This document shows, piece by piece, positions 55,501 through 64,000 of a stretch of DNA of 64,000 nucleotides. A model generated the notes under the pieces. That model did no database searches. It was not told the DNA's origin and saw only the letters and a list, made by a program, of their open reading frames with translations. Every line of letters starts with the position of its first letter. Within the stretch, counting starts at the first letter, position 1. Source of the DNA: Breviolum minutum Mf 1.05b.01 (Eukaryota; Sar; Dinophyceae; Suessiales; Symbiodiniaceae); the NCBI GenBank assembly GCA_000507305.1, contig DF240810.1, positions 11,291 to 75,290 on the forward strand. Direction: 5' to 3'. The translations under genes and the position numbers were made by a program.

Positions 55501-56270
55501 TAGCCCTTGAGATCTTTTCAGGTTCAGGTCATTTCTCCAAGGCCCTTCGTAGACACTTTGGTGTCTTTGTGAATGTCATTGAATTAGACTATATTCATGG
55601 GCCACAGTTTGATCTCACCAAGAGGTCTTTTCAGCGATTTGTTTTGCGTCTTCTCCGAAAACGCCACATAGTGTTTGTTTGGCTAGGGACTCCTTGCAAC
55701 ACTTGGTCTAGAGCAAGAAGGGGTGGGGGTAATGGTCCTGCACCCATTCGTGACAGTAACCATTTGTGGGGATTACCTAACCTTTCTGAAAAAGACCAGT
55801 CAAAGATTGAAGTTGGTAATGCCCTTCTAAAATTTTCGGCTGCAGTGTTTCGCTTGTGTGTTTCCCTTAAGATCCCAGTCGTTTTAGAAAATCCGTTGAC
55901 GTCCATGCTGTGGAAAACTCCCCCGGTCCAACACCTCCTCTCTCATAAACATGTGTTTCATGAATATACTGACTTTTGTCAGGAAAACAAACCATTTCGC
56001 AAACGCACTCAGTTCATGTTTGCTCACACCGACATCAGGCATTGCTGTCGCCATTGCACTGCCAAACGCGGTGTCTGCAGTAAGTCCGGGAAGCCTCACG
56101 TGCAACTCGTGCGATCCAAGGATGGAGTTTTTCTCGCTAAATGGGCTGAGCCATATCCCCATAGGCTATGTCAAAGATTAGCTTCTACAATTGCCTATTC
56201 GTGTTTTGCCCGTTTGACACATCCCTTGCATAAATATTTTATCGGTGACCAAGAAACATCCTTGGCATAA
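55480..56270 (+). pseudogene. C5-cytosine-methyltransferase-like module at the C terminus of the element
   Basis: In frame 0, ending TAA 56268-56270: IALEIFSGSGHFSKALRR resembles motif I, VIELDYIHGPQFDL the motif II/III acidic region, FVWLGTPCNTWSRARRGG motif IV with the Pro-Cys nucleophile, VVLENPLTSMLW motif VI (Glu-Asn), and FRKRTQFMFAHTDI an RxR-like motif VIII. A Cys/His tail follows (HCCRHCTAKRGVCSKSGKPH). About 260 residues are intact within one frame, making this the least damaged domain apart from the first ORF. DIRS elements often carry an adenine-methylase-like domain, but this one has PC/ENP signatures and follows the recombinase. Whether it methylates DNA is untested. Confidence 0.65.
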
Positions 56271-56298
56271 ATTGACTGTGATGCCGCGATTTATTTTT

Positions 56299-56389
56299 GG
56301 ATATAGTGGCTATGCCACCGTGTTCATTAATGGCGCGCGCATCTTTCACATAGATCGTGTCTGGCCACGGCAAAAATGGAGCGGATCAT
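56299..56389 (+). repeat. Split direct repeat B1
   Basis: GGATATAGTGGCTATGCCAC through GCGGATCAT, 91 bp. It is repeated exactly 180 bp later as B2 with one substitution (CACGGC versus CACGGA). It overlaps A2 by the 5 bp ATCAT. Confidence 0.9.
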
Positions 56390-56454
56390 ATGTCTGTCTA
56401 GCAGTGTTTTGAGTAGGGACTTCTTGAGTGGTCGTGGTTTCCTCTCAAGATTCA
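56385..56454 (+). repeat. Split direct repeat A2
   Basis: Copy of A1 fused directly to B1. The B1-A2 joint GCGGATCATATGTCTG is what the joint of the circularised element would look like. Confidence 0.9.
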
Positions 56455-56478
56455 CCCCCCCTGTCCCGGCCCATTTGT

Positions 56479-56569
56479 GGATATAGTGGCTATGCCACCG
56501 TGTTCATTAATGGCGCGCGCATCTTTCACATAGATCGTGTCTGGCCACGGAAAAAATGGAGCGGATCAT
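56479..56569 (+). repeat. Split direct repeat B2 (3' end of element)
   Basis: Second copy of the 91-bp B repeat, ending GCGGATCAT, after which flanking DNA (TGACATGTG) begins. Confidence 0.9.
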
Positions 56570-57071
56570 TGACATGTGTTTTTTTCCCCCAACTTCTTTG
56601 CTTTGGATGATTCCTAGACACTTTTCGCAAAATCCGCCTGAAACCCAAGGAATTGCACTCGCTTTAGTCCATCCATGGGATGTGATGCTGCAGCAATAGC
56701 CCTGGGGGAAATTCCAACGCCTCTTGGTCATGTTTCGTTTTCGTCCTTTTTTTTTTTGCAAAAATCCCGTGGCACAAGATACCGCCAGCCGCATCTTGTG
56801 TAAATCTGCTGACGCCTTGCCTAGGAGTGAGCAGAGCTGTGTTTGGAGCAAGTTGTCTCAAGTGTGTGATGGAGACTTGGGGGGAACAAAAAATCTCAAT
56901 TTGTTTGGTTGTGGAGACCATGGCAATTTCACCCAAACTAGCATTCCACAAGAAGAAACTGCTAGAGAATACTGGAATTTTTGGGATATATTTTTTTTGG
57001 TTGAGAAAAGCTCTTGGATGAGTTTTCGAGGGTTTGTCACTTTGGTCGCCATGGTGTGTTGATATGGTCAG
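56570..57071. other. 3' flank of the element, no supported gene
   Basis: T-runs and open but non-coding-like frames only. Confidence 0.4.
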
Positions 57072-57256
57072 GAACTCCTGAGTCATCTACTATCTATCAA
57101 GAAGCTTGTGGACTATCAGACAGTTTCGACTTGTTCGTGGTCTGCGACACATGGGAATTCGTGCCCCGATTTTCCAATGGAGAAAGGCTTTCAAAATCTC
57201 AACATGTTGAGCAACAGGATGCTATATCCTCGCTGTTGGGGATAATCAAAACCTGA
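57072..57256 (+). CDS. Terminal exon of an unrecognised gene
   Basis: After GATATGGTCAG it reads TPESSTIYQEACGLSDSFDL, then FVVCDTWEFVPRFSNGERLS, then KSQHVEQQDAISSLLGIIKT to TGA 57254. Composition is clearly coding-like with a good acceptor. No family is recognised. Confidence 0.5.
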
Positions 57257-58806
57257 GCTTATTTTGACTCACCCGGAAAACAGCAAACATTGCCACATTG
57301 CCGAAATCCGGGGTGAGGAACCCTGCCGGCTCTGATAAGATTCCAGATCCAAACCGGATGGTTTTGGGGGAGGGTTTGAGACCCAAGAGAGGGATATCAG
57401 TGATTTTTTTTGGTGTTTCTCGCGAAATTGGGGATATCACTCCCCCAGCTTATTTTGATTCTGATCTTGTCTGAATAGCTGTAAATATAATGAAGACGAC
57501 TCCGGAGACGATGGCATCAGGGGAAGATATAGAATCTTTTTTAACAACTGATGTGAAAAATGGTTACAGTCTGGGAAAGTTTCTTTTTTCCGGCTTCTCA
57601 GTTCTCAGGTCTTTGACACCCCGAACACGGATTACAACTGTCGATCTAGCTCTATTTGTAGCTTGGTCCAAAAAATGGGTGACGTGGGGTTCCAAGATTT
57701 TGGGTGGCCGATCCTGATAATCAATTCTCTTAGGCAATGACAGAGTCGCTGAGGGGTACCTGGGGAAAATGTCCACTTTTTTGGTCCACTTTTTTTGGTG
57801 GGATCAGTTTTGACCGTCGAGAAATTGTGGAGGCCCACCGTTGACTCCAGAAATTGTTGAGTTTTTTTTTGGGATGGGAATGGCAGCTTGCCAAAAAGCT
57901 GCTGAGGTAATAGCCCATGGACCTGCTTGTCAATGAAAGTCAAGGTGGAGATCAATATGAACAGCACTTTTCTATGGACGGATTCTAATGCCTATGCGTC
58001 TTCATATTGGTCAACGGAGCAAGTTATCGAAACTTGGGCACGAAGGAAGGAATGTGCTACCCCGGGTCCTCGGGTTTCCACGTTCAGATGTTGCTCTGGA
58101 AATTCATTGATTTACACACATTCAGAGTAAGTTACGAAGGATTTGTAAACTAGTAAACCATGATCCATGATTCAAAAGGTCCTTTACCAGGAATCAGTAA
58201 ATTCAGCACCCTGAAGAATCGACCCAATGATCCAAGTTTCATGGTCTAACGGATATGTTAAAAAGGCCCTTTTTTCGTTGCTGTCTGGAACAGATTTGGT
58301 GATTTTGGGCCAAACAACAAGAAATCAATCCCCAAAATCAATATGAACATACGATGAAAACATGCCAGATCTGAGAGCAATAACAAGATGACAGAAAGCA
58401 TGCTTCAAACTGGAGCAGTTGTGTGGAACTCTGGTGCGGCATCAGACGTTTTTCTCACTCCATGCAGAGAGGCTCAGATTTTAGGTCTCGGAGGGGGTTT
58501 GACCAAGACCTATACTTTCAAACTAAAGCACTGAACTAACATGTATGTGCTGTATGTGCAAATCCGTGGCTGGTAGTGTTCTAAAATATCAATAGTGTGT
58601 CAGACTGTTTTGAGAGCAGCAAAGATGTGGAACCCAGATTTTTGATCTTGATCGTAAACGTCACAAGGTACAGAAGAGTGCACAGGCTTGTTGGCCATGG
58701 CTGATTCGTTGTCCTGTTTTTAGAAGAACACAAAAAGCATGTGGGTTTTCAGGGTTTTCAACATTTGAAAATAATCTCTGACATTGTTCAATCCGCCGCC
58801 ATCCAA
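57257..58806. other. No confident gene
   Basis: 57490-57560 and 57950-58130 are open and moderately protein-like (TDSNAYASSYWSTEQVIETW) but lack paired splice signals. Nothing else stands out. Confidence 0.35.
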
Positions 58807-59779
58807 GAGCGATTCCTTCCTTGAGATGTTCAATGCGAAGATCACGGAGACAGATCCAACCTTGAACGCCTACAAACTCCCCACGACTCAAACTGGTAGT
58901 GATCCGTACATCTACTACGCTTTGGACAGTGCGACGTCGCAGACGGTGACATATTGGATTGGGATCCCAAGTATTAACTATCGGATTAGGCCGAAGATCA
59001 TGATAGACCGGCAGGACGCATCCGACATTGCGGTTGGAGAAACAGCGTAGGAATCCCAGAATGATGAAAAATTGTCATATTATTTGGAGGTGGGGTAAAT
59101 ATTGAATATTTTATTTCACCCAGATCTGCCACTTGCCCATATGCTCTTGGTGATCAATTTCGTCCTATGCGATGCCTACCCATTTGATATCACATATCAG
59201 AGCTAGGATCCACGCAGATCCCTGCAGCCTTCGCCATGACCACTGTCACTTCAAGGGATCAAAATATATTTCCACAGGTCTCATTGCGTAATCTCACCAT
59301 ACTTTGGCAATTTGTGACTGGACAGAGATGACCGAGCAACTGCCCATTCCTGACCTGCAAAACGGTCACCAACAACAGTTTGCTGATGTGGAGGACTTTT
59401 TGGCCCTATTCAACACCAAAATGCAGGCGGCAAACAGAAGCTGGTTGGTGATTCATCGTATTTCTGTTTTCCTTTTTTGTGTTTTTTTTTGGGGGATGAG
59501 GTTCAAACTTACTGTCAATTGTTGGATTCATTTTTGGTTGGGACAGCACAGCTTTTTTTTTGAAATGCATTTTTTTGAGCACGTTTTTAGCACGTTTGTT
59601 TCCACCAAGGTGCGGGTAATTTCGACGGCATTTATAGTGAAGTTGTAAGTGCGCAAAGCGTCGATTTCACCGATTACTCCTGGATGACACTTCAAGAGTC
59701 TCATGGATTTACACCGATGGTGATGGTCGGTGGGGGCGGTGGGGATCTGAATTTGTCGGGCAAGTCGCTACGGAGGTGA
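58807..59779 (+). CDS. Three exons of an unrecognised gene (or duplicated genes) with a repeated FLxLFNxK segment
   Basis: Exon-like piece 1 (58807-59050) reads SDSFLEMFNAKITETDPTLN, then AYKLPTTQTGSDPYIYYALD, SATSQTVTYWIGIPSINYRI and RPKIMIDRQDASDIAVGETA to TAG. Piece 2 (about 59326-59443) reads MTEQLPIPDLQNGHQQQFAD then VEDFLALFNTKMQAANRS, ending at GTTGGT. Piece 3 (59610-59779) reads GAGNFDGIYSEVVSAQSVDF, then TDYSWMTLQESHGFTPMVMV, a Gly run and a stop. Pieces 1 and 2 share SFLEMFNAK / DFLALFNTK. This suggests a duplicated module or two tandem gene copies, because piece 1 already has a stop. The family is unknown. Confidence 0.4.
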
Positions 59780-62700
59780 ATACGAAAAGACTTCCGAACT
59801 TCCCGAAGATACAACAAGATTCCAAGGTTCAAATCCTAATCATCTCTTCTGTTCGAATCCTAATGAAGCTCACTTAGAGCGAAGACCTTGGTGTAGTAGT
59901 TGACGAGCATGTTGTTGTTCTAGTCAGATGATGAGAATGTTGTCGTACTAGTTGATGGTTGTGTTCTTCTTCTTCTTCTGGTTTTTTGTTGCTAGTGGCG
60001 GTGGTTGTGGTGGTCATCGTGATGTTGGTCGCAGTTCTTAATTATGGAGGCATTCCATTGCTACTGAAACAATTTTGGATTCGCTTGCTCTCAGATATGT
60101 TTTGTGTGATAGTGATGGATGGCAGGTTGATAACGCAGGCTTGCTGATTTTCATCAAGATCCTTACGACGATTTCTTTGTACTCACACATTTATGAGAGG
60201 TTGCCGCGTTGCCACAAAACCGCATACCTGATGTAGGATGATGTAGGCAGTCTTCCAGAAGACTTTCGAAGCCTGATGTCAGCAATGGACCCGAAGTTTA
60301 AAGATGTGACTTTTGCTCCAACAGTTGAAGCAATACTGTTGATGGTTCAGAAATCCGGCTAACCAGTTGAGGTTGGTAGTTTATCCCTTTATTTGCAAGG
60401 CTTTGCACATCCCAGGAGGTGTAGGATTTCTTCCATTAACAGTATTATGGATTCGTTGGATATTATTTAAGTAGACCCGTTTACAAACCTCGATCTCTTG
60501 CAATTGAACATTTGTTGAAGGCAAAGAAAGCGCATCCAAAAACGAGAGAGACTTTTAGAAGTCCAAACTTCCAGAAGACTTCTCACCACTCTTCTCCCGC
60601 GAACGTTTTTAGTGGACACCTCTCTACAACGTTTTTGGGCAAAACTTCCAAAGCCATCTCCCTTCAACCCTCTTCTCCACTCTTTCCGCTTTTCCTGCCT
60701 GACACTCTACTACAACAGATCTACACAACCTCTTTATGTAGTGTGGTTATTTTTCTACAACCATTCTTCGCGACTGCAACATTTCTTGAGCGCAACCCTC
60801 GGCTTAGCAACGCTTCTATGCAACACCCTGACCCACCGCTTTTCGCAGCTCCAACTGCTCCACAAGACTAGGATATCGGATAATGCTATCACCATTCGCT
60901 TCTCCGATTTACCGTTTTACAATGTGACATTTTTACAAGTTCTGCTCCACGAAAATTCAAAAACCACTTGGATTCCCAGAACCTCTCAAGGTTTTTTTGG
61001 GAATCCTCCAGAGGCGTTTCGGGATGAGCCTTTGAAACCTTTAGTTTTTGAGTCAGAAGGATACCATCAAAACACAAGGGCGCGCAAGAAGGCAAAAAGA
61101 TGTAGAACGTGCAATATATTGGCATGCTACTTGGATGCATTTTGTAGAATGCAGCATAGCCACACCAAAAAAGTGAACCCCCCCGAAACAGCTCTGGCAG
61201 CATTTAGTAAGGTTGCATCTTGACACGTGTACCACAGGTCCTGCCTTTTTGCGTAAAGGGTCTAGGTTCATTTGTGCCTTGTCTCTATGGCAGACCTTCT
61301 GTCCCTCACCTGGTTGGGGGCCCCCTAAGAAGCCTAAAGGATGGTTGATATCATACAAGTACAGCAACACCCGCGAGCGTGTTGCCAATTGAGCCGTTTA
61401 CCTTGCGTAAACTGGTGAATAGGAACCTTTGCCGCTGTGCCAAGCATTCAGCAAGACAACATCCGGAAAGACTTTTGGAGCAAGATATCACAAATCATCA
61501 CACATCTATATACGAAGACCTCACGTTTACAGTATCTCCTCCCCAATTTTTGACGATATCTGCATGTGTTTCAGATTTTCAGTGCTTGACACCCCATGCC
61601 TTAGGATGCGGCTTGATGATACGTTCAGCACGTCAACCACTGGATTTTTGTAGTGAGACGCGAATGTTGCGTGTGTCTTCAGTCTTCATCAGGGTGAAGG
61701 AAGCCACCATGGTGAAGTTTGGTGCGAGGGGCGGTAGTATTGTGGAAATGGCTCAAGCCTTTCTTGCACTTAGGGAGACGACATTTGGTTCATTTAGATT
61801 GCAAGAAATCGAAGTGTCGGGGTCTCGGAAGGGGCTAAGTTCGCTGAGTTCTATCAGTTGGTTTGATAGGCCAAAATCCACAGCACCAGTAGAAGCTGTA
61901 CATCAACACAGCTACTTAAAGGGTTGGTATTAGGCCTTTGCAGCGTAGAAGGAAGCTGCTGGTGCGAAACTTTTCGCTTCCGGGGTGTTGTCAATTTTGC
62001 CATGCCTCTTACAACTGCCCAGGAATGAAAACGTTCAGCCAAATCATCCCATATCTCAATCTCTGCAGACAAGGCAGTGTCCAAGAAACATTTGGGAAAT
62101 CGGAAATCCCCGTTAAGTGCAATACCTATCTGCAAGAAACCAGACTGGTAGCGATGGCGATTAGTAAATGCAACTTGCATGTGAATACTCATGCTTTGGG
62201 CAAATTTGGTAAGAATATATACTTTTGGTGTTTGCAACGGTTCTCGAAAACCCTTCAACCACAGTAAAGAACGAGTTTTTTCCTTCTCAAATTATGTAAG
62301 GGGTGGTTATTGTGGATCAATGTCGGGACAACATCTCGGGGGTTATTGTGGTGATGTGGCTTCTCTGCAAAACTACCACCAGCTATATCAACAAGCCTAA
62401 GGCTTGAACGCTCCTTTTTCACCAGTTTTTCACCACAACGAGGGGCCAAGTTTTTTGTTTGTCCGCAAAACCATGATGTTTCACAGAATCACAATGCTTG
62501 GTTGAACATGTTGAGTTTGAAAAGACAGCACGTCGCTGTTTGCCCCAAGCAATTTGAAGGGTGGCACCAAGCCGCTAGCCATGCTTGACCACCTTTGCAT
62601 CACGCTGGAATGCAAGAGAGTGAGAAAAATACCATCCAAGCGTGCGGGTGTTAACGCGGGGGGGGGGGGGATCTTCTGGTTTGGGAAATAAGAGCAATTT

Positions 62701-62900
62701 GGAATTTCAAGGGTTTGCTTCAATGAAGTGCACATTGAAATCTTTTTTATTCAGCCAAGCAAAGAAAACGTCTCAAATATTTTTTTTGTCTGGGTGTGGA
62801 AACCTTTCAAAAACCTAAGGGTTGCTCCCAGATCCTGCATTTGAGCTACAATGTACAGTGTCTATGTGTGTACACAGATCTTCCTTCGATTTATTGGTCA
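59780..62900. other. Unassigned; long open but unrecognised frames
   Basis: 60512-61223 has a pyrimidine-rich stretch with repeated CTACAAC phrases and an open + frame ending KKVNPPETALAAFSKVAS. 61379-61933 is open for 184 codons (MVKFGARGGSIVEMAQAFLA within it) and may contain an exon near 61700-61850. Neither shows a family motif. 62660-62670 is a G-run. Confidence 0.3.
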
Positions 62901-62909
62901 CTTGGGAAG

Positions 62910-63055
62910 ATGATTCGTGTAGCCGCAGATAACTTGGAGGCCTCTCGAAGCTGCTTGGTACTGGTCGCTGGCGCGTCGGTGGGGACCTACAGAAGGCAGA
63001 AGGATGTAATGATGACAATACAAGTCTTGCCAGTTCCAACTGGAGGTGAACGAGA
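62910..63055 (+). CDS. Exon of an unrecognised gene
   Basis: It reads RVAADNLEASRSCLVLVAGA, then SVGTYRRQKDVMMTIQVLPV and PTGG with a donor-like GGAG|GTGAAC near the end. Edges are approximate. It lies just before the possible HECT-like exon on the same strand. Confidence 0.35.
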
Positions 63056-63086
63056 CAGATGTACATCCAAGTAATATTTTTTCCAG

Positions 63087-63174
63087 AATTTCCATGGTAT
63101 CATCCTGGAATATCCTGGAGCAGATCACGGTGAAGGTTTGGTGAGGGAATTTTTGCTGCAGATTCATTGGTTCA
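63087..63174 (+). CDS. Short exon, weakly HECT-like
   Basis: After TATTTTTTCCAG it reads NFHGIILEYPGADHGEGLVR then EFLLQ. 'G-D-G-G-RE-F' resembles the conserved entry of HECT ubiquitin ligase domains (E-G-D-GG--REFF). The segment is too short for a firm call; no catalytic Cys exon is in the window. Confidence 0.3.
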
Positions 63175-64000
63175 GTCTTCACCTATCAGTTTTTTTTTGT
63201 TTGGCAACTAAGAATGATTTCTATTTGGTACTAGGCGTATGGTCAGCCTCTCATTTCCTGGGGCAGAAGCCTTGATTCCCTTGAATCATTGAATCGAAAA
63301 AAAGCCCAAGGTTTGTGCTGCTGCTGGTAAGGGGCCCCAAGAAAATGTGTTAGAAAAAAAAGTCCAGGAACTCATCGATTTTGCAAAGAAAAGTCACTGC
63401 TTCTGCTGCCATGTGGTGTTTTTTTCCCGTTGATCGGGCGAAAAGTGATGGGTTGAAGTTCTACACCCTGGAAGATGAACGGCTGGTTCACCTACAGCCA
63501 TCACCCATGAAAAGTTTCAGGAAAATGATCTGAACCATCTACCTCCATGGAAGGACATGGAACCCAGCCGTTAATCTTCACACCTCCAAGGTGCTCAAAG
63601 TGCCGCTAGGGTGGGGTTGAAAAGCTCAACTCCTCCCACAATTTCGGGACCCTAATTTTCAGGGGATAAAACTCATCAACCCGGGTGATAAGGTAACCCA
63701 TGAAAGAATGATTCCTATTTTTCCGGGTTGGGGAGCTCAACTTTGAGGACCTGCCATGGCATCAAACAGTCACTTGATCCTTGCAGGTGGTGCAGGTGGG
63801 GAAATGATTGGCCAACCGGTGAAAGCCATGTTGACTGAAACCAAAACGCTTGGGAAGTTTAGTGAATTGAGATTTTTTATTGTGACACATTTTGACATTT
63901 TTTGCAACTCTCCATTTTCAGAAACATCTCAACTCAAGCCTTCCTGGTATCGTTGAGGTCGCTTGATTTTTTGGCAGATTTCACACCAGAAAAACCATCC
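63175..64000. other. No confident gene
   Basis: 63787-63850 (GGAGGEMIGQPVKAMLTETK) follows GATCCTTGCAG and may be an exon running toward the window edge. 63600-63740 repeats an AGCTCAACTCC/GGGACCC phrase. Confidence 0.35.

Larger units (their letters stand above)
50539..56569 (+). mobile_element. Tyrosine-recombinase retrotransposon (DIRS/PAT/Ngaro type), complete from end to end
   Basis: A 6.03-kb element is bounded by split direct repeats in the order A1 (50539-50608), genes, B1 (56299-56389), A2 (56385-56454), B2 (56479-56569). This arrangement is known for PAT- and Ngaro-like elements that integrate through a circular DNA intermediate with a tyrosine recombinase rather than a DDE integrase. 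The encoded order is a membrane protein, a gag-like protein, RT, RNase H, tyrosine recombinase, methyltransferase-like. There are no LTRs and no target-site duplication. A1/A2 and B1/B2 each differ at one position, which implies a recent insertion. The coding part nevertheless has many frameshifts. Confidence 0.85.

Noticed and set aside
60612..61223. 203-codon plus-strand frame as a complete gene
   Set aside because: Its N-terminal half is a translation of a pyrimidine-rich CTACAAC repeat, and no family motif or splice support was found.
1..64000. Dinoflagellate spliced-leader relics (CCATTTTGGCTCAAG) and tRNA or rRNA genes
   Set aside because: I looked for the leader core on both strands and for conserved RNA-gene sequence and found no convincing match by eye.

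Overview
The window looks like nuclear DNA of a dinoflagellate, most likely of the Symbiodiniaceae type (inference). The reasons are interrupted genes, one intron that fits only as GC-AG, many microsatellites, short foldback elements, and retrotransposon remnants of two very different classes. I found no rRNA, tRNA, bacterial operon or CRISPR structure. Coding DNA is sparse and mostly on the + strand. Apart from one gene that could be assembled, host genes appear only as isolated exon-like segments. Layout: 0.1-3.6 kb is the decayed 3' part of a Ty1/copia-like element: reverse transcriptase thumb, RNase H, a methyltransferase-like reading frame, a small acidic reading frame, tandem repeats, and a purine tract with a hairpin. 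6.9-12.25 kb is a three-exon gene for a hydantoinase/5-oxoprolinase-family protein of about 1351 residues. Its HyuA half is well conserved; its HyuB half has lost the usual metal-site residues. 15-22 kb holds scattered + strand exons of unrecognised genes, with weak thioesterase-like exons near 21 kb. 24-26 kb holds Walker A and Walker B exons of an FtsH-like AAA+ ATPase. 27-36 kb is rich in CAT microsatellites (one with an assembly gap) and has a 43-bp minisatellite. 36-50 kb has more isolated exons on both strands, several minisatellites and a purine-rich tract. The best-defined feature lies at 50.54-56.57 kb: a tyrosine-recombinase (DIRS/PAT/Ngaro-type) retrotransposon that appears complete from end to end. 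It has split direct repeats in the order A1 - genes - B1 - A2 - B2. Its genes are a small membrane protein, a gag-like protein, and a polyprotein read as RT, RNase H, tyrosine recombinase, then a C5-cytosine-methyltransferase-like module. The repeats differ at one position per pair, yet the reading frames carry many frameshifts and stops. 57-64 kb returns to sparse exons, including a possible HECT-like one. The observation I rate highest is that the copia element at the left end and the tyrosine-recombinase element at 50-56 kb, two unrelated retrotransposon classes, both end in a methyltransferase-like module. The two modules share the same order of motifs and the same Cys/His tail. Exon boundaries throughout were placed by eye from frame, splice consensus and residue composition. 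Most isolated exons are hypotheses.
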